DNA from: Actinopolyspora saharensis
GTDB lineage: Bacteria; Actinomycetota; Actinomycetes; Mycobacteriales; Pseudonocardiaceae
Direction of reading: 5' to 3'
NCBI RefSeq assembly: GCF_900100925.1
Contig: NZ_FNKO01000002.1
Location: forward strand, 2,170,001-2,234,000
Length of the DNA: 64,000 bases
Shown: positions 1-8,489 of the stretch, in pieces
Numbering within the stretch: the stretch's first letter is position 1
How the letters are laid out: every line of letters starts with the position of its first letter
The notes under the pieces: generated by a model
Told to the model about the DNA's origin: nothing
Database searches by the model: none
What the model saw: only the letters and a program-made list of their open reading frames with translations
Translations under genes and position numbers: made by a program

Positions 1-1028
1 CGGCCGGAGGGAGCGCCGTCGGACAGCGGGGCGTCGGCGATCACCCGGCGTCGGTCCTCGTCGAATCTCAGTCGCCGGTGGGTGGTCCGGGTCGTCCCGT
101 CCCGTTCGATGCGCAGCTCGGTCACCGTGCTGTCCGTGGCCGCGGTGGTGGCCACGACCTCGATCTCCTCCGCGCCCCGGTAGGGAGCGGAGAACTCCGC
201 GAAGTCCGCGCGGCGCAGTCTTCCTCCCGTCATGCGGTGGGCACTGCGGAGATCGCCCGCGGCGATCTCGGAGAAGTACCGCTCGGTGAGCCGGCGCATC
301 CGGGACCACCTCGTCGTCGCGGTGTGCTGCTGCTCCGCCAGTGCGGTGGCGGACTCCGCGGGAGTGGGGCGCGAGCTGGTGCTGCCCGTGCTCGTCGGTA
401 CCTGTCGGTCCGGGGGCGAGTCCGCGTCCGGCCCCGCTTCCGGCGATCCGGAGTCGCTCTCGGTGGACTGCGGTGCGAACTGCTCCCCCGAGGGGAGCTC
501 CGAATCCCCGTGTCGTGGGGAGACGGCCCGGACGTCGGTGCTGTTCGACGAGGTGCTCGGGTCCGCGGGGGAAGACTCGGAGGAGGAGCGCGGTGTGCGC
601 GGCGGGGGAACCGGGACGCATCCGCCGGGAACGCTCGGATCGCTCAGCGCGGCGGGGCGGGGGTAGTCGTCACCGCGCGGCATGTGCGGCACCTCGGCCG
701 TGTGGTGGATCGGTTGCTGCGGGGCGAGGGCGACCGTGGCGAGCACGATCCCGCCGAGAGTGGCCGCGGAGGACAGCACGGCGAACCAGCCGGCTCGTCG
801 CCAGCTCTGCGGCGGGGTCACCGACGCCGGGACCATGCCGAGGTCGAACTTCTGCAGCACGTCCTCCTCCGCGGAGGAGGACCCGGCGGGCGGCGCTCCC
901 GCTCTCGCCGCGCGGCACTCCGTCAGGCGCACGCACCGCCGTTCCGGGGCGCCGCCCCGCGGAGCGGGGGTTTCCTCGGGAGCGTCGTCGAGCTCTCCCG
1001 ACCAGCCGTTCGGCTTGGCGCTGTCCAT
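1..1028 (-). CDS. Single-pass membrane protein with extracytoplasmic C-terminal domain (C-terminus cut by window edge)
   Basis: 342 codons are visible; the frame is open to the left edge, so the end is missing. Start chosen at ATG 1028 (MDSAKPNGW), preceded by a purine-rich GGGACGGAAAG. Residues 1-79 are hydrophilic and probably cytoplasmic. Residues about 80-101 (core AVLSSAATLGGIVLATVAL) form one membrane span. Residues about 102-240 are a Ser/Thr/Pro-rich linker. From residue 244 a compact domain begins (MRRLTERYFSEIAAGDLRSA) that resembles small NTF2/SnoaL-like accessory domains; that resemblance is weak inference. No enzyme motif is visible. It lies 29 bp after the small ORF at 1058-1222 and probably shares its transcript. 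Confidence 0.75.
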   Translation of the reverse strand, partial: MDSAKPNGWSGELDDAPEETPAPRGGAPERRCVRLTECRAARAGAPPAGSSSAEEDVLQKFDLGMVPASVTPPQSWRRAGWFAVLSSAATLGGIVLATVALAPQQPIHHTAEVPHMPRGDDYPRPAALSDPSVPGGCVPVPPPRTPRSSSESSPADPSTSSNSTDVRAVSPRHGDSELPSGEQFAPQSTESDSGSPEAGPDADSPPDRQVPTSTGSTSSRPTPAESATALAEQQHTATTRWSRMRRLTERYFSEIAAGDLRSAHRMTGGRLRRADFAEFSAPYRGAEEIEVVATTAATDSTVTELRIERDGTTRTTHRRLRFDEDRRRVIADAPLSDGAPSG

Positions 1029-1057
1029 CGCAACCGACTTTCCGTCCCGTCTCGCGT

Positions 1058-1222
1058 TCAGACCGCGCCCGCGCTCCGGAGGGAGCCGGGCAGTCGGCGC
1101 GTCGAACCGTGGCGGCGTTCTGCGCCGGTTCCCGGGTCATCGGAGTCGACGTGGCCGGGACGGCCGGTGGCCACGAGCTCGTGCCCGGGCGCAGCGGGAG
1201 GACGATCTTGCTTGGCGGTCAT
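1058..1222 (-). CDS. Small leaderless ORF, hypothetical (54 aa)
   Basis: A 54-codon ORF (starts MTAKQDRPPAAPGHELVATG) ends 29 bp before the membrane-protein start at 1028. It has no ribosome binding site. A TAGCCT box ends exactly 6 nt before the ATG, the same spacing seen at many other genes here, so it may be translated from a leaderless mRNA. The peptide is hydrophilic, with no membrane segment or known motif. It could instead be the untranslated leader of the gene at 1028. I do not recognise a family. Confidence 0.4.
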   Translation of the reverse strand: MTAKQDRPPAAPGHELVATGRPGHVDSDDPGTGAERRHGSTRRLPGSLRSAGAV

Positions 1223-1228
1223 GGAGAC

Positions 1229-1262
1229 AGGCTAGAGGCAACCGTGATCCGTTGCGCAACGG
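1229..1262 (-). promoter_or_regulatory. Promoter with 14-bp palindrome over the -35 region
   Basis: On the minus strand the hexamer TAGCCT (1229-1234) sits 6 nt before ATG 1222. The perfect palindrome CCGTTGCGCAACGG occupies 1249-1262, about 27-40 bp upstream of the predicted start. That is where a repressor or activator would overlap the -35 element. The regulator is unknown. Confidence 0.45.
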
Positions 1263-1641
1263 GTCGGCCTAGGCACGATCGGTGATTACCGCTCGGTTGG
1301 CTGCTCGCGTTCCTGAGCAACACGTCCCCCCGAGCGGGAGCGGGGCGCCCGCCGATGGGTGTTCGCGCGGTGACCGCTGGCGCCCCCGCGGAGAGGAGCC
1401 GTCACCGGCGCGGTCGCGGCGGACGACGGGTGGGCGAGCGCGGGCACGCTTGGGGCGGGCAACCCGCTCGTGTCCACCGGGGACCGAGCGACGGCGGGGG
1501 TCGGCCCGGTTCGCTCCGGGGCGAGCGCTTGCTCAGGCGGGACCGGTTCGCAGACCGGTGGCGCGGCCACTCGCGGGGCGTTCCCGAGCGGTTCGCGCCG
1601 CCCTCCGCACCGCCCGGGCGAACCGAGCCGAGAACCCCGCC
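1263..1641. other. Gene-poor gap
   Basis: About 380 bp between the 1058-1222 promoter and the end of the small membrane protein gene. Open frames exist on both strands, but their products are Arg/Pro/Gly-rich and look like GC-driven noise. I see no convincing gene, RNA or repeat. Confidence 0.5.
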
Positions 1642-1959
1642 TCAGTAGCGCCCCGCGTGGAAGTCGGACTGCGTGCTGCGCAGCGCCGCCATCGATCCGA
1701 TGCCCGCTCCGCCACCGAGCAGGATCGCGAAGACGTCGGCCGCGACACCGCCACTGGAGATCAGCAGGGCCAGCAGGCCCAGCCCCAGCGTCACTCCCGC
1801 GACGGGAGCGCGTTTCTTGGTGAAGTTCACCGCGTTCTGCCCGCCGGGGCGTTTCCGGGCCGCGTTGGAGAGCAGGGCGAGATAACCCGCGTGCCCCGCC
1901 GCGGCCAGCACGGCCAGGAGAGTGACCAGAAAAGCGACAACATCGACAATCGTGCCCAT
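1642..1959 (-). CDS. Small multi-pass membrane protein, hypothetical (105 aa)
   Basis: Start taken at ATG 1959 (MGTIVDVVAFLVTLLAVLAA) rather than an upstream in-frame ATG at 2052, because the upstream stretch is hydrophilic and unlike a signal. Three hydrophobic segments are visible at about residues 4-30, 52-70 and 72-92, separated by a basic, Asn-rich loop (residues 31-50). A CAGACT box lies 6 nt before the ATG, so it may be leaderless. It is divergent from the dehydrogenase at 2120. No family recognised; function unknown. Confidence 0.65.
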   Translation of the reverse strand: MGTIVDVVAFLVTLLAVLAAAGHAGYLALLSNAARKRPGGQNAVNFTKKRAPVAGVTLGLGLLALLISSGGVAADVFAILLGGGAGIGSMAALRSTQSDFHAGRY

Positions 1960-2107
1960 GCGTTCAGTCTGCCCGCTGCCGCGCCCGTTGGGTACAACGG
2001 ATTTCCCCGGGGGAGGTGTTTCCCGTTCGTCCTGAGCCGGTGGGACGACCATCGGATGCCGCAGTGAAAACCCCTGTGCGGCTGTTGGACAGCTCCGGAA
2101 TCACAAC

Positions 2108-2113
2108 TAGTTT
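2108..2113 (+). promoter_or_regulatory. -10 box of a leaderless promoter (bdh)
   Basis: TAGTTT lies 6 nt before ATG 2120, and there is no Shine-Dalgarno sequence in between, so the mRNA probably begins at or next to the start codon. Confidence 0.5.
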
Positions 2114-2119
2114 GCTGAT

Positions 2120-2911
2120 ATGGGTGACAGCTCGGCTGCCGCGTTCCGGCCACGAGCGGGATCCGCGGGAGAACTGGCGGGCAAACGGGCGCTCGTTACC
2201 GGGGCGGGGAGCGGGATCGGCGCGGCCGTGTCCAGAAGACTGGCGGCGGCGGGTGCCGAGGTGCTGCTCGCCGACCGGGCGGCCGAATCGGTGGAGGAGG
2301 TCGCCTCCGAGATCGGTGCCCGGCACACCGTCGTGGACCTCTCCGAACCCGAGGCCGTCGCCGGGTTGGGGGAGGAGGCCGACATAGTGGTCAACAACGC
2401 CGGCCTCCAGCACGTGGCTCCCGTGCACCAGTACCCGCCGGAGATGTTCTCGCTGCTGCTGGACGTCATGGTCCAGGCGCCGTTCCGGATCATCCGCGCG
2501 GCCCTGCCGGGGATGTACCGCAGGGGGTGGGGCCGCATCGTCAACATATCGTCGGTCCACGGGCTGCGGGCCTCCCCGCTGAAAAGCGCGTACGTCACGG
2601 CCAAGCACGGGCTCGAGGGGCTGTCGAAGACCGTCGCGGTGGAGGGGGCCGAGCACGGGGTCACGTCGAACTGCATCTGCCCGGGATACGTCCGCACGCC
2701 CTTCGTCGAGCAGCAGGTGAGCGAGCACGCGGTGCGTCACCGGGTGCCGCGCGAACAGGTGATCGACGACGTGCTGCTGGCCAGGACCCCGGTGAAGCGG
2801 CTGGTCGAGCCGGAGGAGGTCGCCGAACTGGCCGTCTGGCTGTGCGGCGATTCGGCCGTTTCCGTCACCGGTTCGTCGTTTCCGATGGACGGTGGTTGGG
2901 CAGCGCACTGA
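2120..2911 (+). CDS. bdhA: 3-hydroxybutyrate dehydrogenase (SDR family)
   Basis: Oxidises D-3-hydroxybutyrate to acetoacetate with NAD+, linking PHB or ketone-body turnover to central metabolism in the cytoplasm. The 263-aa protein is a classical short-chain dehydrogenase: cofactor motif TGAGSGIG near residue 29, NNAG near residue 91, the catalytic Ser in NISSVHGLRASP, and YVTAKHG as the YxxxK motif. The stretch SVHGLRASPLKSAYVTAKHG and the C-terminal MDGGW are characteristic of bacterial 3-hydroxybutyrate dehydrogenases. The first 18 residues are a non-conserved extension. It is monocistronic, with a leaderless-type start, and ends at a strong hairpin shared with the convergent chorismate mutase gene. 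Confidence 0.88.
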   Translation: MGDSSAAAFRPRAGSAGELAGKRALVTGAGSGIGAAVSRRLAAAGAEVLLADRAAESVEEVASEIGARHTVVDLSEPEAVAGLGEEADIVVNNAGLQHVAPVHQYPPEMFSLLLDVMVQAPFRIIRAALPGMYRRGWGRIVNISSVHGLRASPLKSAYVTAKHGLEGLSKTVAVEGAEHGVTSNCICPGYVRTPFVEQQVSEHAVRHRVPREQVIDDVLLARTPVKRLVEPEEVAELAVWLCGDSAVSVTGSSFPMDGGWAAH

Positions 2912-3006
2912 GGTGTCGGAGCACTGAGATGTCGGGGTCCGCGAGTTCTCGGCCCGGCTCGCCGGGCGCGGCCGGCGGAACCCCGGAGCGGCACCCGGCC
3001 GCGGGC

Positions 3007-3041
3007 CCCGACGTCGGGCAGCACCACCGCCCGACGTCGGG
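3007..3041. terminator. Bidirectional hairpin terminator
   Basis: Two copies of the self-complementary CCCGACGTCGGG (3007-3018 and 3030-3041) are separated by 11 bases. Together they form a perfect 13-bp stem with a 9-nt loop. It lies between the convergent bdhA and chorismate mutase genes and has no T-run. Confidence 0.7.
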
Positions 3042-3135
3042 ACGTCCGCGCCGGCCACGCGTCCGCGAGCTCGTGGCGGTGCCGGCTGCGCGGGTGGCCG
3101 CGAACGGGTTCACCGCTCGATTCCCGGGACGGGGT

Positions 3136-3444
3136 TCAGTGGCCGAGCCTGCCGCGGCCGAGCCGGAGCAGGATCATGGCCAGCTCACGCCCCTCGGGGC
3201 CGAGCTCGCGGTAGCGCGCGAGCACGTCCATCTCGCGGTTGTAGACGATGCGGGGGCCTCCGGCCGCCATCCGCTCGGTGCCTATGCGGTGGGACACCTC
3301 TGCGCGGCGCTTGACCAGCCGCAGGATCTCCTCGTCGAGGTGGTCGATCTCCTCCCGAAGGTTCTCGCCGGAACTCTCCTCGGCGGACCACTCGGACTCG
3401 GGCGTCTCGGCGTTGCTCTGATCGCTGTCCACAGGCGTGTTCAC
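3136..3444 (-). CDS. Chorismate mutase, intracellular AroQ type
   Basis: Converts chorismate to prephenate, the first committed step to Phe and Tyr. The 102-aa size and the helical region from about residue 30 (REEIDHLDEEILRLVKRRAE) are typical of actinobacterial AroQ-delta enzymes such as M. tuberculosis Rv0948c. The protein ends in RLGH, the tail reported in that family to contact DAHP synthase AroG for activation and feedback, so a partnership with an unlinked AroG is expected. GTG 3444 was chosen because GGAGGA lies 4 nt upstream; the frame stays open further upstream but is not protein-like. It is divergent from pcrA, as in M. tuberculosis. The leader contains two interacting hairpins (separate entry). 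Confidence 0.88.
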   Translation of the reverse strand: MNTPVDSDQSNAETPESEWSAEESSGENLREEIDHLDEEILRLVKRRAEVSHRIGTERMAAGGPRIVYNREMDVLARYRELGPEGRELAMILLRLGRGRLGH

Positions 3445-3492
3445 TTCGTCCTCCGGGTCGTCGGCCCTGGAGCTCGACCCGGATACGCGCAA

Positions 3493-3570
3493 GCCCCGGG
3501 TCCGAGGACTCCGGGGCGTCGTGGATATGGAGCTCACACAGCTACGGGCGCCGGAGTCCTGCGCCCGTAG
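3493..3570 (-). promoter_or_regulatory. Two complementary hairpins in the chorismate mutase leader
   Basis: Hairpin 1 (3542-3570) has 10-bp arms CTACGGGCGC and GCGCCCGTAG around a 9-nt loop. Hairpin 2 (3493-3517) has 7-bp arms GCCCCGG and CCGGGGC around an 11-nt loop. The whole loop of hairpin 1 (CGGAGTCCT on the plus strand) is complementary to 3505-3513 in hairpin 2, so a pseudoknot or two exclusive folds are possible. The elements lie 49-126 nt upstream of GTG 3444. No riboswitch class is recognised. Confidence 0.4.
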
Positions 3571-3821
3571 AAAAACTGGTAAAGCCGCGTAAGCACACGA
3601 CCAGTGTGCCACACCGAGGCGCTCCGCGGCCAAGGCGACGGTGTTCCGCCGTTCGGGGGAGGACCTCCTCCGGGCGCGTTCGTCCCGTCCGGGAGGACCG
3701 TCCGGGCGGAGCTGTGGAACAACGCGCCGCTGAATCCCGTTGCGCCCGGGGCGCGCGGCCGAGGTGTTCCGGTGCGGTTGTCGTCGGTGGCCGCCGGGGC
3801 GGGCGGTACTCTGAACTACCG
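3571..3821. other. Divergent upstream region of chorismate mutase and pcrA
   Basis: No gene is apparent here. For pcrA, a TACTCT box at 3807-3812 lies 9 nt before ATG 3822. On the minus strand, an AT-richer patch at 3571-3595 could hold the chorismate mutase promoter, but no clear -35/-10 pair is visible. Confidence 0.4.
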
Positions 3822-6308
3822 ATGAGCACCCTGTTCGACGTCCCCGCCGAAGGCCCCGGTCACTCCGAGGGAACCAACTCCCCGGCGAGATCGGGGGAGC
3901 AGGCCCCCGCCGGGGGACACGGCAGCGCGCGCGAGGCGCTGCAGGAACGGACGGGAGAACCGTTGCTCGACGAGATGAACCCGCAGCAGCGGGAGGCGGT
4001 GCTGCACAGCGGATCACCGCTGCTGGTCGTGGCCGGGGCGGGCTCGGGAAAGACCAAGGTGCTCACCCACCGGATCGCCCACCTGCTGGAGGCGCGCGGC
4101 GCGCACCCCGGGCAGATAATGGCGATCACGTTCACCAACAAGGCCGCCGTCGAGATGCGGGAACGCGTGGCCGAGCTGGTGGGCCGCCGCGCCAACGCGA
4201 TGTGGGTGTCGACCTTCCACTCGATGTGCGTGCGCGTCCTGCGTCGCGAGGCGAACGTGCTCGGGCTCTCCAGCAACTTCTCGATCTACGACGCGGACGA
4301 CTCGCGCCGGTTGATCACCCTGGTCAGCAGGGACCTCGAACTGGACTCCAAGCGCTACCCGGTGCGCACCCTGGCCGGGCAGGTATCCAACCTGAAGAAC
4401 GAGCTCGTCGACCCGGAGACCGCCGCGGAGCGGGCGGGCAACGACCTGGAGCGCAAGGTCGCCGAGGTGTACGCCGCCTACCAGCGGCGGCTGGGCGAGT
4501 CCAACGCGCTCGACTTCGACGACCTGATCATGCGCACCGTCACGCTGCTGCGGGAGCACCCGGCCGTGGCCGAGCACTACCGGCGCCGGTTCCGCCACGT
4601 CCTCGTCGACGAGTACCAGGACACCAACCACGCCCAGTACGCCCTGGTCCGCGAGCTGGTCGGCACGGAGACCAGCGCGGAGGGCACGCCCCCGGGCGAG
4701 CTGTGCGTCGTCGGAGACGCCGACCAGTCGATCTACGCCTTCCGCGGCGCCACGATCCGCAACATCGAGGAGTTCGAGCGCGACTACCCGCAGGCGCACA
4801 CCATCGTGCTCGAGCAGAACTACCGCTCCACGCAGACGATCCTGTCCGCGGCCAACTCGGTGATCAGGTCGAACACGGGCCGCAGGGAGAAGCGGCTGTG
4901 GAGCCAGGCCGGTGAGGGCGAGCCCCTGGTCGGTTACGTGGCCGACAACGAGCACGACGAGGCGGCCTTCGTGGCCGCCGAGATCGACCGGCTGGTCGAC
5001 TCGGGTGAGGCCACCTTCAACGACATCGCGGTATTCTACCGCACCAACAACCAGTCGCGCGTGTTCGAGGAGGTGTTCATCCGCCTCGGTCTGCCCTACA
5101 GGGTGATCGGCGGGGTGCGCTTCTACGAGCGCCGCGAGATCCGCGACGCGCTGGCCTACCTGCGGGTGCTGGACAACCCGGAGGACACCGTGAGCCTGCG
5201 CCGGGTGCTCAACGTTCCCAAGAGGGGGATCGGCCAGCGCGCGGAGACGGTGCTGTCCGAGTACGCCGACCAGGAGCGGATCTCCTTCGCGACGGCTCTG
5301 CGGCACGGTGCGCGCGGTGAGATCACGCGGCTGAACTCGCGCGCGGCACGTGCGGTGGCCGGTTTCGTGGACCTGCTGGACGAGCTGCGCGAGCTCGTGC
5401 CCACCACGGAGGTCGCCGACCTGCTGCAAACCCTGTTCACCCGCACCGGATACCGGGCCGAGCTGGAGAGCAGCGAGGACCCGCAGGACGCGAGCAGGGT
5501 GGAGAACCTGGACGAGCTGATCGCCGTGGCGCGGGAGTTCGGCGAGACGCGGGCCGCCGCCCGGGATTCCGCGGCCGAGCCCTCCGGGGACTCCGCCGCT
5601 GATGAAGCTGGACCCGCGGAGCAGGCCCCCGAGCAGGACGCGGACGAGGGGTTGCCCGACGACTCCCTCGGGGCCTTCCTGGAGCGGGTCTCGCTGGTCG
5701 CCGACGCGGACGCGCTGCCGGAGAACGGGGACGGTCTGGTCACGCTGATGACGATGCACACGGCCAAGGGGCTCGAGTTCCCCGTGGTCTTCGCCGTGGG
5801 CTGGGAGGACGGGATCTTCCCGCACACCAGGGCGTTGGGCGACGCCGCCGAGCTCTCCGAGGAGCGGCGGCTCGCCTACGTGGGGATCACCCGCGCCAAG
5901 CGGCGGCTGTACGTGTCCCGCGCCCTGATGCGTTCCGCGTGGGGACAGCCGATGACCAATCCGGCGTCCCGGTTCATCACCGAGATCCCCGAGCACCTGG
6001 TGGAGTGGCGCAGGGTCGAGCACGAGCGCTCGGCACCGCGTGAACGGAGCAGTTGGTCACCGAGGGACGGTGCGGACGGCCGGAGGTCCGGCGGCGCGGC
6101 CGAGCGAGCTTCCGGCTCCTCCGACTGGAAGAAGACGGTGCCGATCAAGCTGTCCGAGGGGGACAGGGTCAACCACGACAAGTACGGGCTGGGCACGGTG
6201 CTGTCCACTGAGGGCGAAGGTGTGCGCGCCACCGCCACCATCGACTTCGGCGACTCCGGGACCCTGCGGTTGATGCTGATCGGCAGCGTTCCCCTGGTCA
6301 AGCTCTGA
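3822..6308 (+). CDS. pcrA: ATP-dependent DNA helicase PcrA/UvrD1 (superfamily 1)
   Basis: A 3'-5' helicase for nucleotide excision repair, replication-transcription conflict and recombination control. The 828-aa protein has the SF1A layout: Q-motif region MNPQQREAV near residue 50, Walker A GAGSGKTK near 72, motif II DEYQDT near 264, motif III GDADQSIYAFRGA near 305, QNYRS near 337, and motif VI VGITRAKRRLYVSR near 690. Residues about 580-620 are an acidic Ala/Glu insertion. The final about 55 residues (GDRVNHDKYGLGTV) form the Tudor-like domain that binds RNA polymerase in PcrA/UvrD. ATG 3822 (MSTLFDVPAEG) is used; upstream codons in frame lack protein character. Same neighbours as M. tuberculosis Rv0949. 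Confidence 0.95.
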   Translation: MSTLFDVPAEGPGHSEGTNSPARSGEQAPAGGHGSAREALQERTGEPLLDEMNPQQREAVLHSGSPLLVVAGAGSGKTKVLTHRIAHLLEARGAHPGQIMAITFTNKAAVEMRERVAELVGRRANAMWVSTFHSMCVRVLRREANVLGLSSNFSIYDADDSRRLITLVSRDLELDSKRYPVRTLAGQVSNLKNELVDPETAAERAGNDLERKVAEVYAAYQRRLGESNALDFDDLIMRTVTLLREHPAVAEHYRRRFRHVLVDEYQDTNHAQYALVRELVGTETSAEGTPPGELCVVGDADQSIYAFRGATIRNIEEFERDYPQAHTIVLEQNYRSTQTILSAANSVIRSNTGRREKRLWSQAGEGEPLVGYVADNEHDEAAFVAAEIDRLVDSGEATFNDIAVFYRTNNQSRVFEEVFIRLGLPYRVIGGVRFYERREIRDALAYLRVLDNPEDTVSLRRVLNVPKRGIGQRAETVLSEYADQERISFATALRHGARGEITRLNSRAARAVAGFVDLLDELRELVPTTEVADLLQTLFTRTGYRAELESSEDPQDASRVENLDELIAVAREFGETRAAARDSAAEPSGDSAADEAGPAEQAPEQDADEGLPDDSLGAFLERVSLVADADALPENGDGLVTLMTMHTAKGLEFPVVFAVGWEDGIFPHTRALGDAAELSEERRLAYVGITRAKRRLYVSRALMRSAWGQPMTNPASRFITEIPEHLVEWRRVEHERSAPRERSSWSPRDGADGRRSGGAAERASGSSDWKKTVPIKLSEGDRVNHDKYGLGTVLSTEGEGVRATATIDFGDSGTLRLMLIGSVPLVKL

Positions 6309-6519
6309 TCGGAGCCCGCCGCGCCGCGGATCTTCCCGCGCGGAGCACGTCGATCCGCAGCCGTTCCGGGAACGCGCGCGGAACTTCCCCCGAGGCGGGT
6401 GTCGCGGGGACCGGTTACGACAACCGGGTTGCGAATCGTCTGATTCGCCCCGAATCGGCGGACGTGCGCGTATGGTTCGTGGTCTCGAACACGTGTCGTC
6501 GCAGTGGGGTGAGTCCGTC

Positions 6520-6831
6520 ATGCCGCAGAACTTGTTCGTGCTCGGGATCCCCGTGCTGACCCTGGCGCTGTTCCTGGCCGTCACGGTGATCGTCATGGTT
6601 CGGGAGCTCATGTCCGAGCGCGGTAAGCAGCGGACTCCCACCTGGGGACCTCCCGCGGGGGACCGCCGTTCCTCCCGAAGCGGGGACCACGTCCACACCA
6701 CCGGAATGGGTTTTCCCGGTGCGGGTGCCGGCGGTGCTGCTCCCGGAGGAGGCGGTGCAGGCGGTGGCGCAGGCGGCGGATGCGGAGCTGGTGGTGGATC
6801 CGGCGGAGGCGGAGGTGGCGGGGGCTGCTGA
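6520..6831 (+). CDS. Small membrane protein with glycine-rich cysteine-ended tail (103 aa)
   Basis: Start at ATG 6520 (MPQNLFVLGIPVLTLALFLA), with GGGGTGAG 6-7 nt upstream. Residues 5-28 are one hydrophobic span, followed by a basic stretch (RELMSERGKQR). The last about 40 residues are almost pure glycine with a few Ala/Ser and two cysteines, one of them the last residue. Glycine tails of this sort occur on some small cell-surface proteins, but no family is recognised. It follows pcrA by 211 bp and converges with the ABC transporter genes. The GC-rich tail may mutate quickly. Confidence 0.6.
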   Translation: MPQNLFVLGIPVLTLALFLAVTVIVMVRELMSERGKQRTPTWGPPAGDRRSSRSGDHVHTTGMGFPGAGAGGAAPGGGGAGGGAGGGCGAGGGSGGGGGGGGC

Positions 6832-6893
6832 GCCCACCGCCGACCCCCACCGCTGCCGTCGGCACGGCCGGAGCGGGTCGTGCCGGGCCTCGG

Positions 6894-8489
6894 TCACGCG
6901 ACGTCGCGTCGCCGGAACGCGGTGACCCCGACCACCATCAGGACCACCGCCGTGACTGTCAGCGCGATCAGCGGGGTGGCTTCCGGATCGCCGGTGGGCA
7001 GCATCGGGGTGTGCGCGAAGGGCGACACCTCGGCGAGCCAGTCGGGCAGCCGCAGCAGCGGTCCGAACATCCCCACGAACACCGCCCAGGCCAGCACCAG
7101 CCAGCCGAGTCCGCTCGCCGCGGGCACCAGTCCGAACAGGAGCGTGGCGATCCCGGCCAGCACCCACACCGCGGGCAGGTGCGCCAGGGCAGCGGCGAGC
7201 ACGCGGAGCGCGTCGCTGCCGTCCCCGCTGGCCGCCGCGCGGACGAGGCCCGCGCCCAGGCCGCCCCCGCCCAGCACCAGCACGCTGCCGGTGATCGTGG
7301 CGGCCAGGTTCGCCACCGCCCACCTGGCTCGGGACAGCGGTGTGCCGCCGAGCAGGGGTTCCAGCCGTCCCGCCGACTCCTCGGCGCGGGACAGGCCTGC
7401 CGACTGCAGGGCGAACCCGCCGGCGACCATGGCCATCAACGAGACGTAGGTGGCGATCATGGTCTCGGCCGAGTCCGCCTGCCCGCGCTGCTCGAAGAAG
7501 CGCTGCGCGGTCTCGTTGCTGGCCACGAACCTGGCCGCCTGCTCGGCGATGGTCCCCACGAAGGCGCCGAACAGGACGAATCCGACCGTCCACCCCGTCA
7601 GCGCCCCCCGCTGCAGCCGCAGCGCCAGTGCGAACGGGCCGGACAGCGAACCGGAGGCCGACGTCCTGCCGAGGCCGCCCCGGACGAGCCCGGCCCCTTC
7701 GTCCCTGCGGGCGCGGAGCGTGCCGGCCAGGACCACCAGCAGGACCGTCAGCAGCAGCGCCGGGATCAGCGGCCACCAGGTCCCGTCGACGTAGGCCCGG
7801 GTGCGCTGCGCCCAACCGATGGGGGACAGCCAGGACAGCGTTCCGTCCCCGAGATCTCCCGCCCCGCGCAGGGCGAAGCACGCGGCCAGCAGGGCTCCGG
7901 CGAGGCCGCTCGCGGCGCGGCCGTGCTCCATCAGCTGGGCCGTCACGGCGGCCACGGCGGTGAACACGAAGCCGACCGAGGTGAGCCCCGCCGCGAACAG
8001 CAGCGACCCGGCGAGGCCCAGCTCGGGGAGCGTGGCCGGCAGGCCGAGGCCGAGCACCAGCCCGAGCACGAGGTTCACCCCCAGCACCGTGATCAGCGCC
8101 GCGGCGAGCGGGGCGTGGCGGCCGACGACGGCCGAGCGCAGCAGCTCGGTCCGTCCGCTCTCCTCCTCGTGCCTGCTGTACCGCACCACGAGCAGGATGC
8201 TCATCAACGCGATGAGCACGGCCGTCATCCCGCCCATCTCGTTGGCGGTCATCGCGCCGTAGGTGTAGTCCTCCCGCCCGAAACCGGGGCCGGTGAGCAC
8301 CACGGTGGCCGGGTTGTTCATCAGGGCGGCCCGGGCCTGCCGCTCGGCCGCCGTCCCGTACGCGGTGGGAAAGCTGGCCACGCTGCCGAGCAGGAAGACC
8401 GCCACCCCGGCTATCCACGCGGGGATGCGTATCCGGTCCCTGCGCAGGATCAGCTTGACGAGCGCGCCCGTTCCGGCGGTTCCGCTCAT
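6894..8489 (-). CDS. ABC transporter permease (ABC-2 / antibiotic exporter type)
   Basis: A 531-aa integral membrane protein with about 12 hydrophobic spans in two similar halves, as in large actinobacterial ABC-2 permeases annotated as exporters of polyketide antibiotics. The first half starts [20 protein letters not shown]; the second starts near residue 265 ([19 protein letters not shown]). A conserved-type loop, [19 protein letters not shown], follows the third span, and a matching [20 protein letters not shown] occurs in the second half. Its ATG overlaps the stop of the ATPase gene by 4 bp, so the two are translationally coupled. Substrate unknown. Probably controlled by the GbsR/MarR-type regulator at 9845. 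Confidence 0.85.
   Translation of the reverse strand: MSGTAGTGALVKLILRRDRIRIPAWIAGVAVFLLGSVASFPTAYGTAAERQARAALMNNPATVVLTGPGFGREDYTYGAMTANEMGGMTAVLIALMSILLVVRYSRHEEESGRTELLRSAVVGRHAPLAAALITVLGVNLVLGLVLGLGLPATLPELGLAGSLLFAAGLTSVGFVFTAVAAVTAQLMEHGRAASGLAGALLAACFALRGAGDLGDGTLSWLSPIGWAQRTRAYVDGTWWPLIPALLLTVLLVVLAGTLRARRDEGAGLVRGGLGRTSASGSLSGPFALALRLQRGALTGWTVGFVLFGAFVGTIAEQAARFVASNETAQRFFEQRGQADSAETMIATYVSLMAMVAGGFALQSAGLSRAEESAGRLEPLLGGTPLSRARWAVANLAATITGSVLVLGGGGLGAGLVRAAASGDGSDALRVLAAALAHLPAVWVLAGIATLLFGLVPAASGLGWLVLAWAVFVGMFGPLLRLPDWLAEVSPFAHTPMLPTGDPEATPLIALTVTAVVLMVVGVTAFRRRDVA

Noticed and set aside
3445..4017. Upstream in-frame extension of chorismate mutase to 293 aa
   Set aside because: It crosses the pcrA start, is Arg/Pro-rich, and the GTG at 3444 has a strong ribosome site at the family's usual length.
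4014..6023. A 669-codon open frame antisense to pcrA and similar long antisense frames over other genes
   Set aside because: These arise from strong third-position GC in the true gene; products are His/Arg/Gly-rich without domains.
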